Notes: generated by a model from the sequence alone, not told the origin. Counted from the first letter of the stretch, positions 24,030-32,790 are shown. The stretch: DNA of 33,131 nt from Cyclobacteriaceae bacterium (GCA_026989505.1 JALSJF010000016.1:1-33131), one strand, 5' to 3'. Translations and numbers: made by a program.

Positions 24030-24626
24030 ATGACGAAAAACATTCATCCCATATTTGCTACAATGCTGGCCAGGGAGGCCAAAGAACAACTCCTTGGGCA
24101 AAAAGCGGTGGTACTGTGGCTGACCGGCCTTTCCGGTTCGGGCAAGAGTACCATTGCCAAAGGCCTGGAAAAGAAGCTTTATGACCATGGGGTGTTGACC
24201 CGCCTGCTCGATGGCGATAACCTTCGGGCCGGCCTTAACAAAAACCTTGGCTTTAGTGCTGCCGACAGGGAAGAGAACATCCGCAGGGTAGCCGAAACCG
24301 CCCGCTTGTTCCTTGATACGGGTATCGTCACCATTTGTTCTTTTGTCAGCCCTACCCTGGAGATACGTTCACAAGCGGCTGAGATCATCGGCCGGGATGA
24401 TTTTCTGGAGATATTTGTTGATGCTTCCTTTGCGGCCTGTGCCCAGCGCGATGTGAAAGGCTTATACGCCAGGGCCCTGAAAGGGGAGATAAAAGATTTT
24501 ACCGGCCTGGATGCCCCCTTTGAGCCCCCTGAAAAGCCGTTTTTAAGGATAGATACAGAAAAACTTTCTGTTGAAGAATCGGTAGCCCTGGTTTTTCAGC
24601 AGGTGATGAAAATAATAAAGAAATAA
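24030..24626 (+). CDS. cysC: Adenylylsulfate (APS) kinase
   Basis: This 198-residue P-loop kinase has the Walker A motif WLTGLSGSGKST (about 30-41), the APS-binding region LLDGDNLRAGLNKNLGFSAADREENIRRVAE, CSFVSPTLEIRSQAAEIIG, and the lid segment VKGLYARALKGEIKDFTGLDAPFEPPEKP. It phosphorylates APS to PAPS. Here it is a separate gene rather than a CysN fusion. Its TAA overlaps the ATG of cysD (TAATG), indicating coupled translation. Confidence 0.96.
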   Translation: MTKNIHPIFATMLAREAKEQLLGQKAVVLWLTGLSGSGKSTIAKGLEKKLYDHGVLTRLLDGDNLRAGLNKNLGFSAADREENIRRVAETARLFLDTGIVTICSFVSPTLEIRSQAAEIIGRDDFLEIFVDASFAACAQRDVKGLYARALKGEIKDFTGLDAPFEPPEKPFLRIDTEKLSVEESVALVFQQVMKIIKK

Positions 24627-25534
24627 TGCAAAAAACGTATAGCTTAACCCATTTACAGGAACTGGAGGCCGAGGCCATATATGTGTTGCGCGAGGTGGCT
24701 GCCCAGTTTGAGCGTGTGGGGCTGCTGTTTTCGGGCGGTAAAGATTCTATTGTTGTGTCGCACCTGGCCCGCAAGGCTTTCTTTCCGGCTAAGTTGCCCT
24801 TCCCGCTGGTACATATCGATACCGGCCATAATTTCCCGGAAACAATTGCCTTCAGGGATAGTTACTGCCGGAAAATTGGCGCAGAACTGATTGTTGGTTC
24901 GGTACAGGAATCAATAGACCAGGGCAAAGTGGTAGAGGAAAAAGGCTATAATGCCAGCCGCAATGTCTTGCAAACGGTTACCCTGCTCGACACCATTGAA
25001 CGCGAAAAATTTGATGCCGTAATTGGCGGTGCCAGGCGTGATGAAGAAAAAGCCCGGGCCAAAGAACGTTTTTTTTCGCACCGGGATGAATTCGGCCAGT
25101 GGGACCCGAAAAACCAACGGCCGGAATTATGGAATATCTTCAATGGCCGCAAGCAGTTTGGGGAACACTTCCGGGTGTTTCCGATTTCCAATTGGACTGA
25201 GATGGATGTCTGGCAATATATCCTGGCCGAAAATATTGAACTTCCTTCCTTGTATTTTTCGCATCAACGGGAAGTATTTGCACGTGATGGGGTGCTGATG
25301 GCTGCCAGTGACTACATCCCGCGCAGGGATTCGGAGAAGGTAGAGAAAAAGGTTGTACGTTTTCGCACCATAGGCGACATTACCTGTACCGGGGCCGTAG
25401 AATCTGCTGCCGATTCGGTGGAGAAGATAATTGCCGAAGTAGCTGCCAGCCGCACTACCGAGCGCGGTACCCGGGCCGATGACAAGCGCTCGGAAGCAGC
25501 CATGGAAGACAGAAAAAAGGATGGGTATTTTTAG
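24626..25534 (+). CDS. cysD: Sulfate adenylyltransferase subunit 2
   Basis: This 302-residue PAPS-reductase/ATP-sulfurylase superfamily protein has the PP-loop motif LLFSGGKDSIVV (about 32-43), followed by VHIDTGHNFPETIAFRD, GGARRDEEKARAKERFFSHRDEFGQWDP, WNIFNGR and FPISNWTEMDVWQYI. With CysN it forms the GTP-driven ATP sulfurylase that makes APS from ATP and sulfate. It shares one base with the cysC stop and precedes cysN by 27 nt. Length and start agree with the family. Confidence 0.96.
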   Translation: MQKTYSLTHLQELEAEAIYVLREVAAQFERVGLLFSGGKDSIVVSHLARKAFFPAKLPFPLVHIDTGHNFPETIAFRDSYCRKIGAELIVGSVQESIDQGKVVEEKGYNASRNVLQTVTLLDTIEREKFDAVIGGARRDEEKARAKERFFSHRDEFGQWDPKNQRPELWNIFNGRKQFGEHFRVFPISNWTEMDVWQYILAENIELPSLYFSHQREVFARDGVLMAASDYIPRRDSEKVEKKVVRFRTIGDITCTGAVESAADSVEKIIAEVAASRTTERGTRADDKRSEAAMEDRKKDGYF

Positions 25535-25561
25535 GGCAGTTAGTGGATAAAATTAACAAGC

Positions 25562-26833
25562 ATGGAAAAATCAGCTAAAGGATATTTGGATATGGAACTG
25601 TTGCGGTTTACCACGGCCGGTAGTGTGGATGATGGCAAAAGCACCCTGATCGGGCGGCTGCTCTATGACTCGAAATCTATTTTTGAGGACCAATATGCCG
25701 CTATTGAAGAATCGAGCAAGCGCAAAGGCGATGCTACGGTAAACCTGGCCTTGCTGACCGATGGCCTGCGGGCGGAGCGGGAACAGGGGATTACCATTGA
25801 TGTGGCCTACCGTTATTTTGCTACCCCCAAGCGCAAATTCATCATTGCCGATACCCCCGGCCACATCCAATACACCCGCAACATGGTTACCGGGGCCTCC
25901 ACCGCCAACCTGGCCATCATCCTGATAGATGCCCGCCTCGGGATCCAGGAGCAAACCCACCGGCATACCATTATTGCCACCTTGCTGGGCATCCCCCATA
26001 TTGTGTTTTGTGTTAACAAAATGGATTTGGTTGACTATGCCGAGGACGTGTTTGAAAATATTAAGGCCGATATCGAGGCCTTTGCCTCAAAATTAAATGT
26101 GATTGACATCCGCTTTGTGCCCATCAGCGCCCTGAAAGGCGATAATGTCGTTCACCCTTCTGAAAATATGCCCTGGTACCAGGGAAGTACCCTGCTCTAC
26201 CTGCTGGAGACCATCCATATTGGCAGCGATCATAACCATATCGATTGCCGTTTTCCGGTGCAGGGCGTTATCCGGCCGCAATCAACCGAGTACCACGATT
26301 TCCGGGGTTATGCCGGCCGCATTGCCAGTGGTATTTTCAAACCCGGGGATGAAGTGGTGGTGCTGCCCTCAGGTTTTACTTCCACGATCCGGGCTATTCA
26401 TACCTTCAATGGGGAAATAGAAGAAGCTTTTGCCCCTATGTCGGTAACCATTACGTTAACAGATGATATTGATGTGAGCCGGGGGGACATGATTGTGCGC
26501 GAAAACAACCAGCCCGAAGTCAGCCAGGATATCGACCTCATGGTATGCTGGCTGCACGAAAAACCGTTGCAACCAAACGGCAAATATGCTATCAGGCATA
26601 CCACCAACGATGCCCGTTGCCTGATCAAGGAAGTCCGTTATAAGCTGGATATTAATACCCTGCACCGGCATGAGGAGGACAAGGTTATCGGCATGAATGA
26701 TATTGCCCGGGTAAAAATCCGTTCTACCAAACCGTTACTTTACGACCGCTATGCACGTAACCGGGAAACCGGCAGCCTGATTTTAATTGACGAAGGCACC
26801 AATGAAACGGTAGGGGCTGCTATGATACTATAA
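25562..26833 (+). CDS. cysN: Sulfate adenylyltransferase subunit 1 (GTPase)
   Basis: This 423-residue translation-factor-like GTPase has G1 GSVDDGKST (about 20-28), the switch I region REQGITIDVAYRYF, G3 DTPGH and G4 NKMD. Beta-barrel domains II and III follow (FPVQGVIRP, GYAGRIASGIFKPGDEVVVLPS). It couples GTP hydrolysis to APS formation by CysD. There is no C-terminal APS kinase fusion, consistent with the separate cysC upstream. Last gene of the cysQ-cysC-cysD-cysN cluster; no sulfate permease or PAPS/APS reductase follows in this window. Confidence 0.96.
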   Translation: MEKSAKGYLDMELLRFTTAGSVDDGKSTLIGRLLYDSKSIFEDQYAAIEESSKRKGDATVNLALLTDGLRAEREQGITIDVAYRYFATPKRKFIIADTPGHIQYTRNMVTGASTANLAIILIDARLGIQEQTHRHTIIATLLGIPHIVFCVNKMDLVDYAEDVFENIKADIEAFASKLNVIDIRFVPISALKGDNVVHPSENMPWYQGSTLLYLLETIHIGSDHNHIDCRFPVQGVIRPQSTEYHDFRGYAGRIASGIFKPGDEVVVLPSGFTSTIRAIHTFNGEIEEAFAPMSVTITLTDDIDVSRGDMIVRENNQPEVSQDIDLMVCWLHEKPLQPNGKYAIRHTTNDARCLIKEVRYKLDINTLHRHEEDKVIGMNDIARVKIRSTKPLLYDRYARNRETGSLILIDEGTNETVGAAMIL

Positions 26834-26868
26834 ATTAGCCCCGGAGCAACTATTTAGTAGTATTTGCT

Positions 26869-26876
26869 TAAATTTG
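26869..26876 (+). promoter_or_regulatory. Possible -7 promoter box of the histidine kinase gene
   Basis: TAAATTTG fits TAnnTTTG and is 19 nt before the kinase ATG. No TTTG was found at the expected upstream distance. Confidence 0.35.
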
Positions 26877-26895
26877 ACGTTTACGGGTTAAAAAA

Positions 26896-28773
26896 ATGCT
26901 GTTAAAGAGGCTTATTGATACCGGGATTTATGCCGACACGGATCCGTTGGAGGTAAGGTATATACGCTATACCAATATCTTCAGCCTGATGATCGTAACA
27001 ACTAATCTGGTGCTTTCAGCCGTGCTGTATGCAACTTATGGCCCCAACCTTGTTACCCAATTGGTATTTTATGGGGCCTTTGTAATTGGCTCCGTATTAA
27101 TCTTTTCGAGGTTACGCCTATATACGTTCAGCAGGCTGCTCCTTTCGGTTTTGGTGCCCTTGGCCACCATGGGAATTTCTTTCATGATAAAGGGCCGGGC
27201 CCCGGAGTTGATAACCCCTTATTCATATTTTGATACCCGTACCGTGCTCCTTGGCATCCTGGTGATACCGGTGGTTATCTTTCCGGTAAAAAACCGCTTG
27301 CACCTTTTTTTTTGCACGGCTTTGCCCGGTATTTTCATTATGTTTTACGATCCCATCCATGCCTTTTTTAGCCTCGGCTATGACGACCTGCTGGGCACAC
27401 CGTTGCTGGGTTATACCATGTCGGGGATGTATTATAATGTTACCTATGTGTTCCTGGTAACGGGCTTGTTGATCTTTAAATTCAACAACGAAAAACTGGT
27501 AAGCAAAAACCTGGCCCTGGTGGATGACCTGCGTGCTTCCAACAGAAAACTCCAGGATGCCAGCTACACCATCCATGAGCAATCGCTGGCCTTAATCCAA
27601 AGCAACAAAGAACTATCGGCATTGGTTGATCAGCGTACTACCGAGTTGCGTAATTCGAATGAGGAGTTGATAAAGCATAACCTTGAGCTACAGCAGTTTT
27701 CCAATACCATCTCCCATAACCTGCGGGGCCCGGTAGCTAACTTGCTGGGGCTGGCGCAGCTTTTTGAACTAGACAATGATGAAAATACCCGTACCGAACT
27801 GATTAAGCATATTAAAGGGGCGGCAAAATCCCTTGATGAGGTACTCAAAGACCTGGGGAAGATCATTGATATCCGCAGCCACTTATTTCAGATCAAAGAA
27901 AATATCCATTTTTCAGAGGAACTGGTTAAGGTGGAAGCCATGCTGGAAGACCAGATCAAAGCCCGCAAGGCTAAGATAACCCGTGATTTTCAGCATGATA
28001 GCCTTTACGGTATCCGGTCGTATGTGAATAGTATCCTGTATAACCTGATCAGCAATGCCATCAAATACCATGACCCCAAACGCCCGCTGAAAATAGCCGT
28101 CAGAAGCTACCTGCACGAGGATGCCATCCGGCTGGAGGTAGAGGATAACGGGGTGGGAATTGACCTGGAAAAATACGGGGATAAGCTTTTTGGTATGTAC
28201 AAAAGGTTTCATGAACACACCGATGGTAAAGGCCTGGGGCTGTTTCTGACCAAACAGCAAATAGAAACCATTGGCGGTACCATTGCCGTAGAAAGCAACC
28301 CGGGCGAAGGCACTAAGTTCAGGGTTACTTTCCCCAGGCCGAAAGAAAGCACGATTTCCGAGCAAGTATATTACGAGTCGGACGCAGCCACCATTTGGTT
28401 TGATGCCGTGCACTATGTTTCAACCCTGGTGTGGAAAAGGAAACCTACCTCAGAAGAGTACCGTGATACCCTGACCAAGAACCTGGAGGTATTCAAGACC
28501 TATAAATGCGACAGTTGCCTGGCAGATGTGCGCAGGCTGGGGATTGTCAGCGATGAAGACCGCAATTGGTTTGTCAACAATATCTTTGAGGAAGCCCAGG
28601 AAATTGGCTTGAAGAAATTCATCATCGTCCGCAACCGTGATGATGGTAAAGATGACCAGTATTTTGCCGACATGAAAAAAGCAGCCGAGGCCTATAATAT
28701 TTTCTTTGATTATAGCAGCTTTAACCTGGAAGAAGCCAAATATGTTATCCGGAATACCATTACCGGGCCATAA
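26896..28773 (+). CDS. Membrane sensor histidine kinase with unusual C-terminal domain
   Basis: The protein has 625 residues. Residues about 30-195 contain some six hydrophobic helices with short loops, a membrane-embedded sensor rather than a periplasmic one. A coiled coil (about 205-265: LRASNRKLQDA, LSALVDQRTTELRNSNEEL) leads to the HisKA domain with H274 in NTISHNLRGPVANLLG. The ATPase domain has NLISNAIKYHDP (N box), EDNGVGIDL (G1) and GKGLGLFLTKQ (G2), and ends with GTKFRVTFPRP near residue 485. About 140 further residues follow (VYYESDAATIWFDAVHYVST ... YSSFNLEEAKYVIRNT). They look like a globular alpha/beta domain resembling the STAS/SpoIIAA-like proteins common in Bacteroidota. No response regulator is adjacent, so the partner is unknown. 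Monocistronic. Confidence 0.9.
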   Translation: MLLKRLIDTGIYADTDPLEVRYIRYTNIFSLMIVTTNLVLSAVLYATYGPNLVTQLVFYGAFVIGSVLIFSRLRLYTFSRLLLSVLVPLATMGISFMIKGRAPELITPYSYFDTRTVLLGILVIPVVIFPVKNRLHLFFCTALPGIFIMFYDPIHAFFSLGYDDLLGTPLLGYTMSGMYYNVTYVFLVTGLLIFKFNNEKLVSKNLALVDDLRASNRKLQDASYTIHEQSLALIQSNKELSALVDQRTTELRNSNEELIKHNLELQQFSNTISHNLRGPVANLLGLAQLFELDNDENTRTELIKHIKGAAKSLDEVLKDLGKIIDIRSHLFQIKENIHFSEELVKVEAMLEDQIKARKAKITRDFQHDSLYGIRSYVNSILYNLISNAIKYHDPKRPLKIAVRSYLHEDAIRLEVEDNGVGIDLEKYGDKLFGMYKRFHEHTDGKGLGLFLTKQQIETIGGTIAVESNPGEGTKFRVTFPRPKESTISEQVYYESDAATIWFDAVHYVSTLVWKRKPTSEEYRDTLTKNLEVFKTYKCDSCLADVRRLGIVSDEDRNWFVNNIFEEAQEIGLKKFIIVRNRDDGKDDQYFADMKKAAEAYNIFFDYSSFNLEEAKYVIRNTITGP

Positions 28774-28775
28774 AA

Positions 28776-28807
28776 TTTACGTATAAAGCGTAAACAACCT
28801 ACTTTTG
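28776..28807 (+). promoter_or_regulatory. Putative promoter of the trhP-ferredoxin operon, with inverted repeat
   Basis: TACTTTTG (28800-28807) fits the -7 consensus and ends 4 nt before the start codon, giving a very short leader. TTTACG (28776-28781) and CGTAAA (28789-28794) form a 6-bp inverted repeat in the -33 region; TTTA occupies the place of the usual TTTG. Confidence 0.45.
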
Positions 28808-28811
28808 CAGG

Positions 28812-30059
28812 ATGAACAGGCGTGGAGAAGGAAAAATTGAGCTTATGGCACCGGCCGGCAGCTTTGAATCATTGCAGGCGGCTATTGACAATGGTGCCGA
28901 TGCCGTGTATTTTGGCGTTGAACAACTGAATATGCGGGCCAGGTCTAGCATTAATTTTACCCTTGATGACCTGCCCGAAATAGCCCTGCGTTGTGCAGCC
29001 CACAAGGTAAAAACCTACCTTACCCTCAACACCATTATTTATGACCATGACCTGAGCATCATCAAAACGTTGATCAACCGGGTAAAAGAGGCGGGCATAA
29101 CCGCCATCATTGCTTCGGACCAGGCGGTAATTAACTATGCCAGAACGGCCGGGGTGGAGGTGCATATTTCTACCCAGTTGAATGTAACCAACATTGAAAC
29201 GGTTAAGTTTTATGCCCTTTTTGCCGATGTAATGGTGCTTTCGCGCGAACTGAGCTTGCGGCAAGTGAAGAAAATATGTGATGCTATCCGGGACGAAGAT
29301 GTGCGCGGGCCTTCCGGTGAACTGATCAAGATCGAGATATTCGCCCACGGGGCCTTGTGCATGGCGGTTTCGGGCAAATGTTACCTTAGTTTGCACACCC
29401 AAAACTCATCGGCCAACCGGGGGGCTTGTGTGCAAAACTGCCGCAGGACGTACAAGGTGATCGACCTGGAGGATGGCCACGAGTTGGAAATTGACAATGA
29501 ATACATCATGTCGCCCAAAGACCTCTGCACCCTCGATTTCCTTGACCAGGTGATGGCTACCGGGGTGCAGGTACTCAAAATAGAGGGCCGTGCCAGGGCC
29601 CCCGAATATGTGGCTACGGTGATAAAAACCTATAACGAGGCCATTAATGCCTACTATGAGGGCAGCTATACCCCGGAAAAAATAAAGGGCTGGATGGAAC
29701 AACTGGCCACGGTGTATAACCGGGGGTTCTGGAGTGGGTATTACCTCGGGCAGCAACTGGGCGAGTGGGCGGAGGCCCCGGGCTCGTTGGCTACACGGAA
29801 GAAAATTTTTATCGGCAAAGGCATACACTACTACCCTAAGCAGCAGGCTGCCCATTTTAAGATTGAAACCCAGTCTGTTGCCGTGGGCGATGAGATACTG
29901 ATCACCGGGCCAACCACAGGGGTCGTAGAAACTACGATTGCCTCCATGCGGGTTGAAGACCAGGAGGTGGACACGGCCGGCAAAGGGGCCGATGTGACCA
30001 TCCCCCTGGCTACCAGGATCCGCCCTTCCGACAAAATTTATAAATATGTGCCGGCCTGA
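28812..30059 (+). CDS. trhP: U32 family tRNA uridine hydroxylation protein
   Basis: This 415-residue protein is of the former peptidase U32/YegQ family. The TIM-barrel start ELMAPAGSFESLQAAIDNGADAVYFG is diagnostic. STQLNVTNIETVKFYALF, FAHGALCMAVSGKCYLSLHT and RGACVQNCRR follow; the cysteines C183, C190, C206 and C210 are the expected iron-sulfur ligands. SPKDLCTLDFLDQV and LKIEGRARAPEYVATV are typical. YegQ/TrhP proteins are needed for prephenate-dependent 5-hydroxyuridine formation at the tRNA wobble position. The downstream ferredoxin begins at the last base of this stop codon (TGATG), suggesting that it supplies electrons. The trhP assignment rests on family similarity; other U32 members modify rRNA or quinones. 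Confidence 0.88.
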   Translation: MNRRGEGKIELMAPAGSFESLQAAIDNGADAVYFGVEQLNMRARSSINFTLDDLPEIALRCAAHKVKTYLTLNTIIYDHDLSIIKTLINRVKEAGITAIIASDQAVINYARTAGVEVHISTQLNVTNIETVKFYALFADVMVLSRELSLRQVKKICDAIRDEDVRGPSGELIKIEIFAHGALCMAVSGKCYLSLHTQNSSANRGACVQNCRRTYKVIDLEDGHELEIDNEYIMSPKDLCTLDFLDQVMATGVQVLKIEGRARAPEYVATVIKTYNEAINAYYEGSYTPEKIKGWMEQLATVYNRGFWSGYYLGQQLGEWAEAPGSLATRKKIFIGKGIHYYPKQQAAHFKIETQSVAVGDEILITGPTTGVVETTIASMRVEDQEVDTAGKGADVTIPLATRIRPSDKIYKYVPA

Positions 30060-30286
30060 TGGTGATCATCACACATCAGCGGGATAAATGTATTGGCTGC
30101 AATTATTGCGTAGAGCTGGCCTACGAACGCTGGCGGATGTCGAAGAAAGATGGTAAATGCACGTTGATTGGCGGGGAAAACCGGAAAGGCTTCTATACAG
30201 TGAAGGTGGGCGATGAGGAATTTGCCGAAAACAAACGTGCGGCCGAAGCTTGCCCGGTGAATATCATTCAGGTGAAAAAAATTTAA
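30059..30286 (+). CDS. Small single-cluster ferredoxin coupled to the U32 protein
   Basis: This 75-residue protein carries DKCIGCNYCVE (C11, C14, C17) and EACPVN (C65), the CxxCxxC...CP pattern of one 4Fe-4S cluster. The second cluster motif of 2[4Fe-4S] ferredoxins is absent. The ATG overlaps the stop of the upstream U32 gene (TGATG), so the two are translated together, consistent with electron supply to that enzyme. The stop TAA is built from the TA target site and the first base of the downstream MITE, so the natural C-terminus may have been cut or altered by the insertion. Confidence 0.88.
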   Translation: MVIITHQRDKCIGCNYCVELAYERWRMSKKDGKCTLIGGENRKGFYTVKVGDEEFAENKRAAEACPVNIIQVKKI

Positions 30287-30462
30287 CCCGGATTATTCTT
30301 ATTCATGACTTTCGTGAATAATGAGGGCAAAATAGTTTACCCTCAAATTTGGGTCATGCTTACTCTTTGATTCATCCTGTATTTTGTGCATAACATGTTG
30401 TTTTACACTATTTTGCAGTTCATCAGCCCTGCGGGTGAAAAATTCATATGAATTTTTCGGGT
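30286..30462 (-). mobile_element. MITE-like miniature inverted-repeat element, copy A (177 bp)
   Basis: The element begins ACCCGGATTATTC and ends with its inverted counterpart ...TTTTTCGGGT. It is flanked by TA on both sides (30284-30285 and 30463-30464). Subterminal hairpins lie at both ends: TTATTCATGA/TCGTGAATAA on the left and a perfect 22-bp palindrome at 30437-30458 on the right. A second inverted pair, GCAAAATAGT (30327-30336) and ACTATTTTGC (30407-30416), lies inside. It is homologous, in the opposite orientation, to copy B at 32652-32908. It has no transposase gene. A TA target suggests mobilisation by an IS630-like transposase elsewhere; that is inference. Confidence 0.8.
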
Positions 30463-31770
30463 TACCTTCGCCTGATCCAGGCCAGCGGTTATGATTTGCC
30501 TGCTGCCCTGGCCCCGGATGCCGATGCCGCTTCCCGGCTTTATGCCGATGACTTTACGGTCATCCATGAAAAAACCACCCGCAGCCTGAACGTCACCCAG
30601 GTTAACGACTATTACCCCTTTGGCGGGGTAATAGCCGGCACGGCCTATGATGATGAGAGCCGACCCGACCAACTTTACAAGTTTAATGGCAATGAGGTTT
30701 TAGAAGGAGAAGGGATACCCGCCACCCTTAACCTGATGAACTTTAACGCCCGCCTCTACAACCCAGCCTTGGGCGTGTTTTTGGCGGTTGACCCGCAGGG
30801 GCAGTTTGCCAGCCCCTATTTGGCGTTTGGGAATAATCCGGTTAACTTTATTGACCCGGACGGGGAGTTGGCGTTTGCACTGCCAATTCTATTCGCGGCC
30901 ATTAAAGCTGGTGTTATCTGGGGAGCATCGATGGCTGCTGTTTCATATATTATAGATACTGCCATATCAGGAAATACATTTAAAGTTGGTGACTTTCTTA
31001 AGTTTACTGTCTTGGGAGGAATAAGTGGTGCCGCAACAGCTGGGGTTGGAAATGTTGTTTCACAGATAGGGGTGCAATTGTTGGGGTCGGCAAGTGGAAT
31101 TGGTGCAGGTTTGGCAAATATTGGTTTTCAGGCTTTAGGTACTACTACAAGCTCGGTAGCAGGGAATTTAGTGACAGGCAACGATGTTTTTTCGTCCTTA
31201 AATATTGGCATAGGGCCATTTATTCTACCTCTTAATAATGGGAGAGTTAGCTTAGACCTCCTGAGCTTAGCACATAATGCTATGTCACTTTACGGCTACA
31301 CAAGAGGATTTTTTGATGTAGCAAATGGTAATGCAAGAGTGTTTTTTGACAAGACCACATTTGGGGCAGTATTTCAGGAAATTGAAGGAAAGTCTGGATA
31401 TATAAGTAGAATACTAACCAGTAAAGAGGGGAAGGCCTATGGACGTGCCAAATTTGGAATATCCTTTTTAACTTCAGATGATAGGTTAAATGCAGCAGCA
31501 GAATCGGCACGCTATTTCTTTGGTAAATCGGGTGAACCCATTGACCCCTCTAATATACATGCTCAAAAGCGATATGCACAAGTTTTGGATGCCAAGAAGG
31601 GAACAATCCACCATGAAGGTGTTCATATATTGCAAGAACGTTTTAGTGGAAATAGACTTTATCGTTTTGGGAACTGGTCAAAAATCTACCCTAATGGATA
31701 TTTTTCGTATCCTTGGGAAATTCAAGCTTATGAAAGAACGTTTTGGATGTTCCAAAGAAGATATAAATAG
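30448..31770 (+). CDS. RHS tip cassette 3 with putative HExxH metallopeptidase toxin
   Basis: The 440-codon frame starts inside the MITE (ATG 30448, centre of its palindrome), so the RHS body upstream is missing. RHS core: YADDFTVIHEKTTRSLNVTQ, VNDYYPFGG, YKFNGNEVLEGEGIP, YNPALGVFLAVDPQGQF and NFIDPDG (about residue 140). An alanine/glycine-rich hydrophobic stretch (about 145-260) follows, then an AT-rich tip. Near the end IHHEGVHILQERF gives HExxH (H389, E390, H393), with E424 in YPWEIQAYE as a possible third zinc ligand. This suggests a zincin-type metallopeptidase effector. The following lipoprotein gene, 9 nt away, is the candidate immunity gene. No signal or secretion domain is left, so it is probably an inactive or recombinational reservoir copy. 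Confidence 0.75.
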   Translation: MNFSGYLRLIQASGYDLPAALAPDADAASRLYADDFTVIHEKTTRSLNVTQVNDYYPFGGVIAGTAYDDESRPDQLYKFNGNEVLEGEGIPATLNLMNFNARLYNPALGVFLAVDPQGQFASPYLAFGNNPVNFIDPDGELAFALPILFAAIKAGVIWGASMAAVSYIIDTAISGNTFKVGDFLKFTVLGGISGAATAGVGNVVSQIGVQLLGSASGIGAGLANIGFQALGTTTSSVAGNLVTGNDVFSSLNIGIGPFILPLNNGRVSLDLLSLAHNAMSLYGYTRGFFDVANGNARVFFDKTTFGAVFQEIEGKSGYISRILTSKEGKAYGRAKFGISFLTSDDRLNAAAESARYFFGKSGEPIDPSNIHAQKRYAQVLDAKKGTIHHEGVHILQERFSGNRLYRFGNWSKIYPNGYFSYPWEIQAYERTFWMFQRRYK

Positions 31771-31779
31771 AATTTAGCT

Positions 31780-32427
31780 ATGAAGGATCATTATAGGATT
31801 TGGATTATGATAAATATTTATACCATTGCAAGTTGCACATTTCCTCAAGGACAGCCCCCTAAAGATGAAACTGACCTGTATGTTATGTTCCATGATCAAT
31901 ATCAGGCTGGAAATTACAAACAAGCCCTAATATCCCTTGATTCTATTTTAAAAATCACTCCTGATATTAGTATATCCATTTATATTGATGGATACACTAT
32001 TTATCAAAAGCTAGCGGAAGAGGCTAATGGGAGCAGAAAAGATTCACTCCTCATTAGAGCCGATGAGTTAATTAAATTGGGCAATAAATACTTTGGCCAT
32101 GATTTAAATAATTTTAATATTGAGGACTTACCTCTTACATTTGTTGCAAAAGATGCTTTCCCTAAGGAAGGGCTTAAGCAGTGGATTCGAAAAATCAGAT
32201 TAGAGCTAAATAGGAGTGATTGTAGGGGGGGGAGGAATGATGGTAGGGCGATGTTGGTTGAATTGATTATTGAAAGGGATGGAACAATAAGTAGTATAAA
32301 TATTTACAATAGTGAGCTTTATGAGTGTGCTGGATTTCTAATCAAACTCATAAATAAAACTGACACATGGTGTCCTGCAGAACATGATGGTAAAAAAGTG
32401 CGGCAACTCATGGTTCTGTCTATATGA
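31780..32427 (+). CDS. Lipoprotein with TPR-like helices and TonB-C-like domain, candidate immunity protein
   Basis: The protein has 215 residues. The N-terminus IWIMINIYTIASCTF has a lipobox-like IASC, so it is probably a lipoprotein. Residues about 30-60 (DLYVMFHDQYQAGNYKQALISLDSILKITPD) look like one TPR-type helical pair. The C-terminal ~70 residues (AMLVELIIERDGTISSINIY, ...DTWCPAEHDGKKVRQLMVLSI) resemble the TonB C-terminal fold. It lies 9 nt after the HExxH RHS tip, has the same AT-rich composition and ends just before another RHS cassette. That is the immunity position, and a periplasm-facing lipoprotein would suit protection against a delivered peptidase. Function is inferred from position only. 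Confidence 0.65.
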   Translation: MKDHYRIWIMINIYTIASCTFPQGQPPKDETDLYVMFHDQYQAGNYKQALISLDSILKITPDISISIYIDGYTIYQKLAEEANGSRKDSLLIRADELIKLGNKYFGHDLNNFNIEDLPLTFVAKDAFPKEGLKQWIRKIRLELNRSDCRGGRNDGRAMLVELIIERDGTISSINIYNSELYECAGFLIKLINKTDTWCPAEHDGKKVRQLMVLSI

Positions 32428-32790
32428 GACTATTTGCAGCTTAGAGGGAATAATGTCACTTGGCTTTTTCTTATGCAAAACCACCCGCAGCCTGAACGTC
32501 ACCCAGGTTAACGACTATTACCCCTTTGGCGGGGTAATAGAAGGCACCGCTTACAACGATGCAAGCTGCCAGGCCCAGCTGTATAAATTTAATGGCAACG
32601 AGGTGTTGGAAGGCGAAGGAATACCCACCACCCTTAACCTGATGAACTTTAACCCGAAAAATTCATATGAATTTTTCGCCCGCAGGGCTGATGAACTGCA
32701 AAATAGTGTAAAACATCATGTTATGCACAAAACATAGCATGAACCCAAGATTAAGCATGACCCAAATTTGAGAGTAAACTATTTTGCACT

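Noticed and set aside
30283-30464. TTAA target-site duplication (piggyBac-like) for the MITE
   Set aside because: TTAA fits copy B but copy A has TTAC on the right; a TA duplication fits both copies.
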